A stretch of DNA of 64,000 nt from JADKIH01 sp031417555 (GTDB taxonomy: Bacteria; Bacteroidota; Bacteroidia; AKYH767-A; 2013-40CM-41-45): positions 33,330 to 97,329 of the forward strand of contig JANOVV010000072.1 of assembly GCA_031417555.1 (NCBI GenBank). Direction: 5' to 3'. Below the pieces are notes generated by a model that ran no database searches, was not told the DNA's origin, and saw only the letters and a list, made by a program, of their open reading frames with translations. Position numbers and translations under genes: made by a program. Shown piece after piece: positions 55,495 to 64,000 of this stretch. Position 1 is the first letter of the stretch; every line of letters begins with the position of its first letter.

Positions 55495-55568
55495 GGACCC
55501 GTAGCTTAATTGGATAGAGCACCTGACTACGGATCAGGAGGTTGGGGGTTCGACTCCCTCCGGGTTCA
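55495..55568 (+). tRNA. tRNA-Arg (ACG anticodon)
   Basis: The cloverleaf closes well: acceptor GGACCCG pairs with CGGGTTC (one G-T), the D-arm contains TTGGATAGAGC, the anticodon stem CCTGA/TCAGG encloses CTACGGA (anticodon ACG, reading CGN after deamination of A34), and the T-stem encloses TTCGACT. Discriminator base is A and CCA is not encoded. Length is 74 nt. Confidence 0.95.
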
Positions 55569-55730
55569 CAGACATTATAAATTAACTACCTATATTTTAA
55601 CCTTTTAAAGGTAGTATTCCTCTTAAAATCAATGAAAAAATTATCATCTTAATTTTAACCGAAGTTTATTTTTCCGTATTGAACAATTAAGTAATGGTAC
55701 ACCCATTTCACATAAATTATCTCATTTAAA

Positions 55731-56174
55731 TTAAGGAAGTAAATAATCTTGAGCTGCTATTAATTGCCAAACACCATTTTTATTAAACCATATATCGGTA
55801 AATCTGTATTTTCGGTTGAAATTGCTTCCGGATCCTCTACCGTTTACAAAAAGCCAGCCTGTAACGATGGCAGTCTTATCTTTAATATGCACTTCCATAT
55901 CTTTATTATAAGCACTCTCTATTGTGTCTGATATTGACATAGCAGACTGTATCACTTCAGAACGTGTATACATTTTTTCATTCTCCGTATAAAAGAAATC
56001 ATCGGCAAGTAATTTATTAAACACAGTTTCATCGCGGTTTACAAGTGCTATCGCCCAGTCATTTTCGAGCTTTAGAATTATTGTTGAATCCGCAATGTTT
56101 GATATTTTTTTCTGACCGAATAAGGTTGTTGAAATTAATATCGCTATTAAAATTGACAGTAATTGTCGAATCAT
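55731..56174 (-). CDS. SnoaL/DUF4440-like secreted protein
   Basis: A signal peptide (QLLSILIAILISTTLFGQ) is followed by an NTF2-like cone fold of about 120 residues (KLENDWAIALVNRDETVFNK, then LLADDFFYTENEKMYTRSEV and ending WQLIAAQDYLLP). This matches nuclear-transport-factor-2-like DUF4440 proteins, which are often small-molecule enzymes or inhibitors. No specific function can be given. It is the last gene of the minus-strand run. Confidence 0.82.
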   Translation of the reverse strand: MIRQLLSILIAILISTTLFGQKKISNIADSTIILKLENDWAIALVNRDETVFNKLLADDFFYTENEKMYTRSEVIQSAMSISDTIESAYNKDMEVHIKDKTAIVTGWLFVNGRGSGSNFNRKYRFTDIWFNKNGVWQLIAAQDYLLP

Positions 56175-56262
56175 ATCAATAAAAATAAAGGATACTATTT
56201 ATTATAATTTGAATTTAACCTCAACCATTTTTAACCAATCACCTCAATCCATTTAATTCCGG

Positions 56263-57063
56263 TCACAGCTTTCCTTTATAATAAGTCATCGCTTTAGGCA
56301 TAAAAGCTTGAAGGTCTTTAATACGGGTTTGATCGCTTGGATGGGTGCTTAAAAATTCAGGCGGCTTTCCTCCTACATTGCTGGCCGACATTCTTTGCCA
56401 AAAAGGAATAGCTTTTCTTGGATCATATCCTGCCATTGCCGAAAAAATAATACCGAGTTTATCTGCTTCCGATTCTTGTGTACGGGAAAAAGCCAATACG
56501 CCAAGTGTAGAACCTACTCCATACGAAGTAAGAAAAATACTTCTGGTCTCTGCACTATTACTTGCTAACGCTACATTCAAAGCAACACCACCTAATTGAG
56601 CAAGCAAACCCTGGCTCATTCGTTCATTACCATGGCGTGCTACGGCATGACCGATTTCGTGGCCCATTACAATAGCCAGACTAGCCTCATCCTGAGTAAC
56701 CGGTAACAGTCCGCTGTAAACAACAACTTTTCCTCCGGGCATACACCAGGCATTCACTTCTTTTGAATTTACAAGATTAAATTCCCACTTATATCCTGAA
56801 ATCCTGTCACCCATTTTGTTTTGATTCATGTATTGCGTAACAGCATTTTGAATTTTTGCTCCGATATTTTTGACCATCTGTGATTCAGGTGTTCCATTTA
56901 CCGGTGGATTCTGCTTTAAGAAACTCTGATATTCAGTCAGGCTCATTGAAACCATTTCACTTTCCGGCAATAAATTCATCTGCCGGCGATTGGTAATCGG
57001 AACTTTGGAACATGAACTAAAGAAAACAAATAAGCATAGTACTTTTAAACTGAATGATTTCAT
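56263..57063 (-). CDS. M48-family zinc metalloprotease lipoprotein
   Basis: The enzyme is a periplasmic lipoprotein (lipobox FFSSC, Cys18). The zinc site is HEIGHAVARH (His135, Glu136, His139), and the third ligand region is SRTQESEADKLGI. The family includes BepA- and Oma1-like quality-control proteases that act on outer membrane proteins. The 266-residue length is normal for a lipoprotein M48 without TPRs. It sits 63 bp after clpS on the same strand. Confidence 0.93.
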   Translation of the reverse strand: MKSFSLKVLCLFVFFSSCSKVPITNRRQMNLLPESEMVSMSLTEYQSFLKQNPPVNGTPESQMVKNIGAKIQNAVTQYMNQNKMGDRISGYKWEFNLVNSKEVNAWCMPGGKVVVYSGLLPVTQDEASLAIVMGHEIGHAVARHGNERMSQGLLAQLGGVALNVALASNSAETRSIFLTSYGVGSTLGVLAFSRTQESEADKLGIIFSAMAGYDPRKAIPFWQRMSASNVGGKPPEFLSTHPSDQTRIKDLQAFMPKAMTYYKGKL

Positions 57064-57126
57064 ATTTTAATTTTTAGGAATATAATTTTGAACCCAACAA
57101 TGGGCAATACAGGTGAAAACAAAAAC

Positions 57127-57417
57127 CTATTTGATTACGGCCGATAAGCCACGATCAATGAGACCTTCTTTCATTGGTTTTAGCTTCAGATAAGAGCCGT
57201 TTTTAACAGAACATTGGCCGTTGTAATGAACGATGTAAGTACATTGTTCTGCCTGCACCAGATCATGTTCGCAAACATCAATTAATGCCTCGATTACATG
57301 TTCAAATGTATTCACATCGTCATTGTAAAGAATAAGTTCTCTTACCCTGGCTTCTTTAACATCGTCGAGGATTACCTCGTCAAATTCCAGTTCTTGTGTG
57401 TTTTTAAAAACATCCAT
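57127..57417 (-). CDS. clpS: ATP-dependent Clp protease adaptor ClpS
   Basis: ClpS delivers N-end-rule substrates to ClpAP/ClpCP. The 96-residue protein has the conserved LYNDDVNTFEHVIEALIDV block with its Asn-Asp-Asp and a substrate pocket His in VCEHDLVQAEQCTYIVH. The C-terminal half carries SYLKLKPMKEGLIDRGLSAVI. It lies 56 bp downstream of the giant SPOR protein gene. Length is normal. Confidence 0.95.
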   Translation of the reverse strand: MDVFKNTQELEFDEVILDDVKEARVRELILYNDDVNTFEHVIEALIDVCEHDLVQAEQCTYIVHYNGQCSVKNGSYLKLKPMKEGLIDRGLSAVIK

Positions 57418-57473
57418 AGCTTCTAGTTCTTTGATATGGATGTAAAAATATAAAAAAAAATCTTTAAGTCAGC

Positions 57474-60400
57474 CTACTTTTTCATTTCTTCCGTAATTGG
57501 AATCCTTTTCCCATCTTTCAAAGCGACGATAAAAGCATCTTTAACACCTTTTGAAACGATTTCTGTTTGTAATACCGATGCTTCGTTATAACTATTGCAA
57601 TTCCCAATATAAAAAATATGAAGTCCACGCTGAGCATCCGTTTTCACTGAAATACCTTTATTAATGACAGCCAGAAAGGATTCAACCATATTATACGGAA
57701 CATCGTTTTTGAAAGCACCAATTTGAATCTTATAGATTAACTGTCCGGGCTGAGAAACCGGCTCCGAACTATTTTCTTTTTTTGCTACGGCTGAGTTTAT
57801 ATTTGCTTTAGTTTTTTTGTTGTTTACAGCTAAACGTTCATTGTCGTTGTTTAAAACAACACCATTTTTATAAACAACAATAAACGCATCCTTAATACCC
57901 GATTTAATAATTTGCATTTTTGCAGAATCAGCAGAAGCGCGATTCGAATATCTACCACTCGTAAAGCGGAATAAATTAGACTTTGTAGGGACTGTTTGCA
58001 AAGGCTGAATGGATGCAATTGCTGCAGGAGCTTCAGCAGCACGATATACACCTACCTGAACTGAATATTCGGTTAAACCGGTGGCATTTTCTGTTGATGA
58101 TATAGCCGGTTTGCCATAAAATGCATTTAGGTCTTTATCATCGTTATTTGAAGATGGCGTTGAATGAATATTTAAAGCACGCAGCATTGCGATTTCTTTA
58201 GCGGATTCATTTTTATAGGCCATAAGGTTTTCCTTTTCTTTCAGCATTGCATAAGCTTCGTTAAGTTCAATGCGTTTACCATTGAAATAGGCGACAACAA
58301 ATGCATCCTTATAACCACTTCTTTGAATTTCTTTTTTTACAATGTTAGCCGGTTCGAAAGCTTTAAATAAACCTGCACAGTAACGAATCCATCCCGGACG
58401 AGTTGTTTCTCCTGAAATAGGTTGCAATCCTTTAAAGATATCTGATGGCAATGGTTTATGAAATGCTCCAATCTGAACTTTAAATACAAGACCATCGGGA
58501 AGATCAGGATTCATTGGTATCGGATTTTTTTCCGAATAAAAAGCAGATTGGTTTTTACCAAATACATTTCGGGTAAATTCATCCAAGCCGTTTTTCGTAA
58601 CATCTACCGATTCGATAGCTTCTTCGTTTACACTTAATTCATCATCGTTTTTGGATGTCATTGCAAAAACTGGAGCCTTTTTCTCCAAAATCACATTTTT
58701 CTCAGCTTGCTTTTTAACTGGAGATATTACAGGTTTTGCTTTGGCTGAATCGTCCCCTTTTTTTATAATTCCGGAATTTACTTTTGAAGATGCTGTTAAA
58801 ATATTCTGATCCGATTTACGGCTAATTCTATCTTTAACAGAAGCCAGATCAAGTCTTAATCCTTTTACTTCTTTTGTATGCTGCTGGGAAATGGCAAATT
58901 TTTCTTTTGCCTCCTGTGCATGTTTTTCCGAAAGAGCTTTCTGTTCGAAAGATCGCTTTATATAATCACTCTTTTTATCTTTATCTGTTTCCGCATAAGC
59001 ACTATCCATTAGCGCCAATTCATTTTCTTTTTCTTGAACCGATTTATTGTTCAAATTAATTGCTTCAGCAAAAACATCGATAGTTTCGACTTGTTTACTC
59101 GTAATTTCTTTTTTCAATTTAACATACATCGGATAATCAGGATGAAGCGTATCTAAATTTGCTTCTGAATCATTTTTATCCTGTAAATATTTAATACTTG
59201 AATCCGTTGAGCCGGATGAATAATTAAACTTTGTTTCCTTTACAGGTATTGATGGTTTTGAAATTACAGCATTTGCCTGTAACGTTGAATCATTTTGTTT
59301 AACCAATCCTGCATCATTAGTTTTTACTAAATTCTTATCTGATTTAGATGAATTCAAAGCATAATCATTCACATTCATTTTATACTCAACACCTGAATCT
59401 ATTTTTCGTGCTTCCTGAATCTTTTTTAATGCTTCCTGCCATTCGTGAATAGATTCAATGGCCAAACTGTTTGATTCTCTTATAAGACTATCGCGTTCCG
59501 GACTACTGTGCAAATGACTTATTTGATCTTGTAAATTTAGTGATTGAGTAGTAAGTTCATTGGAATGTTTCATTTTATCCTGATACGCACGATACGCAAT
59601 CCTTGCCTCTTCTTTAACAGGCATAGGTAAATTCTTGGCTATTCTCTCATCACTTTTTTCATTATTGATACCGGACTTATTTATTTCAACGGAACCTGCT
59701 TTTAAATCCGGCGCAAGAACGTTTTCATTCGGATTTTTTGTCTTTAAATTATTAGTTGTATTGTTAGCCTGAAGATTGCTTTCCGAATGAATTGAATCTG
59801 CTGTTGGAATAATAGAAGCATTTGTTTCAGCTAATATAGCAGAATTAGATTCCGTTGATTTAATTTTTGATAAAGAAGAATCAGCTGTATAGATAGTATT
59901 TACTTCTGCCATACTAGCTTTATCAGGAATTACTACTTGATTATTCTCTGATATATTTTCACTGATTGATTCATTTGTAGAAGTTGCTTTCTTTTCTTTC
60001 AAATTAACATCCTCAGCAACCTTTGAAGAATCGGTTATATTCGCATTCGTTGAAATTGTATTATCAATAGGCGAATTGTTCTTCAAAACATTTGATTTAT
60101 CGTCTGCCTTTTTCTGAATTGCTAGATCATTTTCTTTCACTTCAGTTTTTAAGGCTTCGGTAGAAACATTATCTGTAGAAGTCTTTGTTTCCTGAGCGAG
60201 AATTTCAGCGTGATCATAATTCTTTATTGGAACTTCATCCTGGCAAGCATTATTTGTTTCAACAGTCAATGAAACATCGTCCATTGTTGAAAGTGATGAA
60301 GATTCATCTGTATTAATATTTGGAATAAATGGAGCATTCAAAGTATTCTGATTTTCAGATTCTGTTGATGTTGAATCAGATTTATTCTCATTTAAATTTA

Positions 60401-62666
60401 TTTTTTGATCCGAAGCAGTTACACTTCCATTTTCAGTTGATATTGATTTTGAATCGACAGAATCCGAATTAAGAACAGTTTCTGTTTTTCCTGAATTAAT
60501 ATTAGAGTTTTCAGGGGCATTATTATTTATTACATTTTTCTTTACTGAAGCTTTTCGTTTTAAAGCAAGCGGTTCAGAAGTTTTAGATTTGTTAAATATT
60601 TCATTAGCCTCCTGTATTGCCGTATTAGCTTCAGCTTGTTTTGAAGAAGCTATTGAAGAAAGTTCATCTGCTTGTTTATTGATTTCATCTGCCTCTAAAC
60701 GATTTAACTCCGATTGAGCTAATAAATAATTTATACTATCAGAACTTAATCCTTTGTTTTCAGACTTAGTTTTCTGTAAGAGTGCTAATTCTTGTTTTTC
60801 AGTTGCTTTAATGCGCAAAAGTTCAGCTTCGTTTTTTGTACTATCAGCTTCATCCTGCAATACCTGAGCATCACTATAAGCCATTTTAGCGAGATCTTCA
60901 TTGCTGACATTAAAATCCAACGATTTTTCAGGAGTTGTTTCGTCGGATACAATTTCTTTCATCCTCTCAGCTTCTTCCTCTTGCTGTTTTAACTGATCGG
61001 AAGAAATTCCTTCTTCGAGAGTAGGGTCGTATTTATCTCTTTTTTTAATTTTAATTTCAGGCAAAGCACTTGAATCACTTACAGTATTTTCCAATAAAGT
61101 ATTTTCACTTTCAATTGAAGTTGATTCAACAGAAGAACCGGAAACTGTTTCGGTATTAGCAGTCTCTTCAGCTACCGGCGAAGGAGGAGTTACAAAAATA
61201 ATCTGGTCATTAATTTTTACACTGATCATGGAAGATGAATCAACTTTTGTTGAATAGGATCGTGTAATTGATTTAGTAGGTCTGGATGAGTTTTTTTCTG
61301 AAGAAAAGAAATTCTGAAGCGACAATTCTTCTTTTTGATCGTCTTTATTAATATTTACAACCTGTTTTAAATCAGGATTGACCATTCCTGAAGGAAGATC
61401 AAAAATTTCCGCATGGGGAAGATAACCACCACCCTCAACAACAATCATGTAATTTTGTCCGGGTTGTAAAACCAGTTCATATTTACCGGAAGTAGGATCA
61501 GTATGAACAGAAGTAATTATTCCATCACCGGAACTGGTAAGAATAGATATTCGTGCATCCCTTCTCATTTTTTGATCCTTTGGAATATAAACTCCCGAAA
61601 TAGTAACCATTTCATTTATTCCACCCGGGATTTTTATTGAACGAATGGTAATTGCATTGTTTGTAGATTCAACCGTAGTTGAATAAACGGCATCTTTACC
61701 ATTTACATTTGGAACAAAAAGAATATCATCACCGGTTGTATTGATAGGCATTCCCAGGTTTTCCGGAATAGACCATTGCTTAGTATTAAAATTATAGACA
61801 GTTTTAAAAATATCGTAACCGCCTATACTGTTATGGCCTTTACTCGAAAAATAAAGTGTGCGTCCGTCTCTGTCTAAAAATGGGAAATCTTCATCTGAAT
61901 TTGTATTAATAGAAAATCCCAAATTTTCGGGAGCAGACCACTGATTGTCGGGAGTTTTACGAATGAAATAAATATCCTTCCCCGTCTCTTCCTTCTTTCC
62001 ATAACTCGCAATGTATATTTTTTGCTTGTCATCGCTAATATACATTACAGGGTCTTTCACTTTAGCACGATCAATTTCAGTTTGGAATTGTTCAGCTGCA
62101 TTTACAATTTTACCGGAAGAATTGCTGAAGTCGTAATTATTAAAAAAGGCATTTCTACCTACATACGAACTATTCGTTATTACTATGTTTTTTCTTTTTT
62201 TGGAAAGTTCTAATCCACTTTTGCAATTTTGAATACAGACGTCAATATCATATTTCTTTTGTTTTAAAGCGCCGGCAATTTTTTTAAATTTTTCAAAGGA
62301 GTCATTCGCTTTTAAAAAATCATTGTTAATCATAAAACTTTTACCAAGAAAATACCAGACATCTTCTGCAGTAGAAGGATCTTTGGCGGCAACTTCAAGA
62401 TAGGTAGAAGCATTTGCTTTTTCTTTGCCTGCGAGTAAAAGGCAAACGCCAAAACGATAATTATAAATCGACTCGGTCGGATATAAACTGAGAAGGCGGG
62501 AATAATCGGGTAAAGCGGCTTCAAAATTTTCAGCGGCAAAATAATGGTCAGCGCGCTTCTTGAGATCAGTTTCCGAAGAAACTTTGGTCTCAGAAAAAAG
62601 CTGGCCTGAACATACTAGTAAAAGTAATAAGGACCATCCAAAATACCTGTTTATCACAAGGCGCAC
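57474..62666 (-). CDS. Giant TPR / PD40 / SPOR-repeat envelope protein (1730 residues)
   Basis: A signal peptide (GWSLLLLLVCSGQLFSE) precedes a TPR region (about 30-150), then a WD40-like PD40 beta-propeller segment (about 205-322; IYIASYGKKEETGKDIYFIR, then DEDFPFLDRDGRTLYFSSKG). A carboxypeptidase-regulatory-like domain is at about 345-420. About 850 residues are Ser/Glu/Asn/Lys-rich, partly coiled coil, and likely disordered. The C-terminus carries three SPOR-like modules with matching openings: LVFKVQIGAF near 1390, TEYSVQVGVY near 1530 and LIYKIQIGAF near 1640. SPOR domains bind denuded peptidoglycan, so a cell-wall-anchored role is inferred. TPR-PD40 order resembles T9SS/gliding-associated PorE-type proteins, but an OmpA domain is absent. 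Start codon is GTG. Confidence 0.88.
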   Translation of the reverse strand: MRLVINRYFGWSLLLLLVCSGQLFSETKVSSETDLKKRADHYFAAENFEAALPDYSRLLSLYPTESIYNYRFGVCLLLAGKEKANASTYLEVAAKDPSTAEDVWYFLGKSFMINNDFLKANDSFEKFKKIAGALKQKKYDIDVCIQNCKSGLELSKKRKNIVITNSSYVGRNAFFNNYDFSNSSGKIVNAAEQFQTEIDRAKVKDPVMYISDDKQKIYIASYGKKEETGKDIYFIRKTPDNQWSAPENLGFSINTNSDEDFPFLDRDGRTLYFSSKGHNSIGGYDIFKTVYNFNTKQWSIPENLGMPINTTGDDILFVPNVNGKDAVYSTTVESTNNAITIRSIKIPGGINEMVTISGVYIPKDQKMRRDARISILTSSGDGIITSVHTDPTSGKYELVLQPGQNYMIVVEGGGYLPHAEIFDLPSGMVNPDLKQVVNINKDDQKEELSLQNFFSSEKNSSRPTKSITRSYSTKVDSSSMISVKINDQIIFVTPPSPVAEETANTETVSGSSVESTSIESENTLLENTVSDSSALPEIKIKKRDKYDPTLEEGISSDQLKQQEEEAERMKEIVSDETTPEKSLDFNVSNEDLAKMAYSDAQVLQDEADSTKNEAELLRIKATEKQELALLQKTKSENKGLSSDSINYLLAQSELNRLEADEINKQADELSSIASSKQAEANTAIQEANEIFNKSKTSEPLALKRKASVKKNVINNNAPENSNINSGKTETVLNSDSVDSKSISTENGSVTASDQKINLNENKSDSTSTESENQNTLNAPFIPNINTDESSSLSTMDDVSLTVETNNACQDEVPIKNYDHAEILAQETKTSTDNVSTEALKTEVKENDLAIQKKADDKSNVLKNNSPIDNTISTNANITDSSKVAEDVNLKEKKATSTNESISENISENNQVVIPDKASMAEVNTIYTADSSLSKIKSTESNSAILAETNASIIPTADSIHSESNLQANNTTNNLKTKNPNENVLAPDLKAGSVEINKSGINNEKSDERIAKNLPMPVKEEARIAYRAYQDKMKHSNELTTQSLNLQDQISHLHSSPERDSLIRESNSLAIESIHEWQEALKKIQEARKIDSGVEYKMNVNDYALNSSKSDKNLVKTNDAGLVKQNDSTLQANAVISKPSIPVKETKFNYSSGSTDSSIKYLQDKNDSEANLDTLHPDYPMYVKLKKEITSKQVETIDVFAEAINLNNKSVQEKENELALMDSAYAETDKDKKSDYIKRSFEQKALSEKHAQEAKEKFAISQQHTKEVKGLRLDLASVKDRISRKSDQNILTASSKVNSGIIKKGDDSAKAKPVISPVKKQAEKNVILEKKAPVFAMTSKNDDELSVNEEAIESVDVTKNGLDEFTRNVFGKNQSAFYSEKNPIPMNPDLPDGLVFKVQIGAFHKPLPSDIFKGLQPISGETTRPGWIRYCAGLFKAFEPANIVKKEIQRSGYKDAFVVAYFNGKRIELNEAYAMLKEKENLMAYKNESAKEIAMLRALNIHSTPSSNNDDKDLNAFYGKPAISSTENATGLTEYSVQVGVYRAAEAPAAIASIQPLQTVPTKSNLFRFTSGRYSNRASADSAKMQIIKSGIKDAFIVVYKNGVVLNNDNERLAVNNKKTKANINSAVAKKENSSEPVSQPGQLIYKIQIGAFKNDVPYNMVESFLAVINKGISVKTDAQRGLHIFYIGNCNSYNEASVLQTEIVSKGVKDAFIVALKDGKRIPITEEMKK

Positions 62667-62771
62667 GTTTTCAGTTTTATATTAAGTATTACTTATACTA
62701 AAAACTTAATGCATGGTTTCTTTAAAAAAATCATTTTCCAATGCAATATCACTTATATATCAAGGGTTTCA

Positions 62772-63953
62772 TCATATCTTCGTTAATCTTGCAACGAAAA
62801 GAGTATCACCTCCTGATTTATAACCTTCAAGATAGGTAGATTTTTCAAGTTTAAGAGGTAAATTGTTTACAAAATATTGAATATTTTCTTCATTTTCTTT
62901 TTTAAAAACAGAACATGTAATAAATATCAAAGGAAATCCAACTTTCAGGTAAGGAATAACATTGGTAACGATCTTTCTTTGAAGTGGGATAAAATGCTCG
63001 GTCAGACGCATGTCTGTATTGTTTTGAAGCCATTCGGGAGAACGAGACCATGTACCTGAGCCAGAGCATGGAACATCTGTAATAATTCCATCGAAATTTC
63101 TATCGGAAAAATTGATCAATGGCAATGAAATATCCAAAACTTTGGTCTCATTAAATAGAAAACCTGCTTTCCTCAAGCGTTCTTTGTAATTATTTAGAAT
63201 ATTTTCACGAACATCTGTTGCCAAAATTTTTATATCAGAGGCTTCTTCATTTAATAAAAGACTCTTCCCTCCTGCACCGGCACAAGCATCCCACCAGAAT
63301 TCATTTGGCTTAGGTTGAAAAAACTGTTTTGTAAGCTGAGAGAATTTATCTTGAATTTCAAAAAATCCTTTTTGGTAAGCATCTGTCTTTTCAAGAGAAA
63401 CATCGGCAGGGAATGAAAAAATTAGTGGGTCATCATCGGAAGAATATGAAATAGTTTTTTCTTTCAATTCTTTGCGAATTTCTTCTTTATACTTTTTACG
63501 AATTCTAATCCAAACTTTTGGTTTAATGAGAAAAGACAGAAACCACTCTTTTCTATCTATCTGTTGAGAAAGTTGATCAGACATTTGAAAAATAGAATCG
63601 ATTTTAAAAGCAGAATATTTCTCCTGAACGATATTAATTTTTTGATCCAATGGTTTATTTAAATCCGTTTCCGAAAATTCAGAATAGGTATTTAACAGAT
63701 ACGAAAGGGAAGGATAAATGGTATTGGAACAAAGAAAGCAAGCAATGCTTAATCGTATTTCGAATGATAAATCTAATAAGTTAGGTCCGATACGAAGCAG
63801 ATTAAAAGCCCAACCGCGAGTTTCGCGGCGATCGCGAGCACCCATTTCGGGATGTTTTCGAAAATGTTCCCTTAAATAAATCGAAAACGGTTGATTAAAA
63901 GAATAGCTTTCAATTAACAATTTAACTTTTTGAATCAATCTTTCTTCCCGCAT
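62772..63953 (-). CDS. RsmB/NOL1-like rRNA (cytosine-5)-methyltransferase
   Basis: The AdoMet-dependent RNA m5C methyltransferase has WWDACAGAGGKSLLL for cofactor binding and the catalytic cysteine pair region TDVPCSGSGTWSRSPEWLQN. The N-terminal about 150 residues are helical. The C-terminal block ends in ITCSVFKKENEENIQYF, where the second cysteine lies. At 393 residues it is shorter than E. coli RsmB (about 430) and the NusB-like N-terminus looks reduced. Target position in 16S rRNA is not proven. Confidence 0.9.
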   Translation of the reverse strand: MREERLIQKVKLLIESYSFNQPFSIYLREHFRKHPEMGARDRRETRGWAFNLLRIGPNLLDLSFEIRLSIACFLCSNTIYPSLSYLLNTYSEFSETDLNKPLDQKINIVQEKYSAFKIDSIFQMSDQLSQQIDRKEWFLSFLIKPKVWIRIRKKYKEEIRKELKEKTISYSSDDDPLIFSFPADVSLEKTDAYQKGFFEIQDKFSQLTKQFFQPKPNEFWWDACAGAGGKSLLLNEEASDIKILATDVRENILNNYKERLRKAGFLFNETKVLDISLPLINFSDRNFDGIITDVPCSGSGTWSRSPEWLQNNTDMRLTEHFIPLQRKIVTNVIPYLKVGFPLIFITCSVFKKENEENIQYFVNNLPLKLEKSTYLEGYKSGGDTLFVARLTKI

Positions 63954-64000
63954 ATCAGAAAATTATTGTTTCCAAAATTAATATTAAATTGCTTCGAATA

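Noticed and set aside
62667..62771. Inverted ATTAAGT/ACTTAAT words as a heptamer array
   Set aside because: The period is not maintained and the region is short and AT-rich.

Overview
The window is low-GC DNA from a member of the Bacteroidota. Four predicted secreted proteins end in type IX secretion (T9SS) sorting domains, one beside a PorP/SprF-like partner. Start sites lack Shine-Dalgarno sequences, and several promoters fit the Bacteroidota form TTG-N19-21-TAnnTTTG. Marker genes (PriA, MutL, GlmM, MscL, ClpS, a split transketolase) indicate an ordinary chromosome, with no phage and no intact transposon.

Layout. 1-6.0 kb: the 3' part of an RND efflux permease with its TolC partner, then MsrA and a membrane/TPR protein resembling TMTC glycosyltransferases. 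6.2-10.9 kb: MutL, two adjacent rhomboid proteases and a membrane-anchored endonuclease/exonuclease/phosphatase-fold protein. 11-15.1 kb: two T9SS cargo proteins. 15.3-17.7 kb: MscL, an unknown membrane protein and a lipoprotein hydrolase. 17.9-23.1 kb: a complete TolC/adaptor/RND operon. 23.2-31.1 kb: an unknown small protein, a T9SS esterase, a VOC protein, PriA, an OstA/LptA-like protein and a DUF4143 ATPase. 31.5-38.2 kb: PorP/SprF plus a 1910-residue PKD-type adhesin. 39.0-40.1 kb: a gene graveyard with two decayed ORF6N genes and a palindromic element. 40.1-43.9 kb: an S4 protein and a transketolase split into two genes around a VWA-domain gene. 44-45.6 kb: an ECF sigma operon ending in a strong terminator. 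45.7-49.0 kb: cysteine desulfurase, GlmM and DinB on the minus strand. 49.4-55.3 kb: a very large multi-PAS histidine kinase with its LuxR-type regulator, a degenerate receiver and a small unknown protein. 55.5 kb: tRNA-Arg(ACG) with a textbook promoter. 55.7-64 kb, all minus strand: a DUF4440-like protein, an M48 lipoprotein protease, ClpS, a giant TPR/PD40/SPOR envelope protein and an RsmB-like methyltransferase.

The envelope is the main theme: efflux, secretion, adhesin presentation, LPS-transport-like folds and membrane proteases. I did not find a complete, clearly undescribed multi-gene system. The most unusual signals are degenerate 7-bp-period tandem arrays in at least six intergenic sites, the nested palindromic element beside the duplicated ORF6N remnants, the 1730-residue protein with three SPOR-like modules, and the VWA gene inserted between the transketolase halves.
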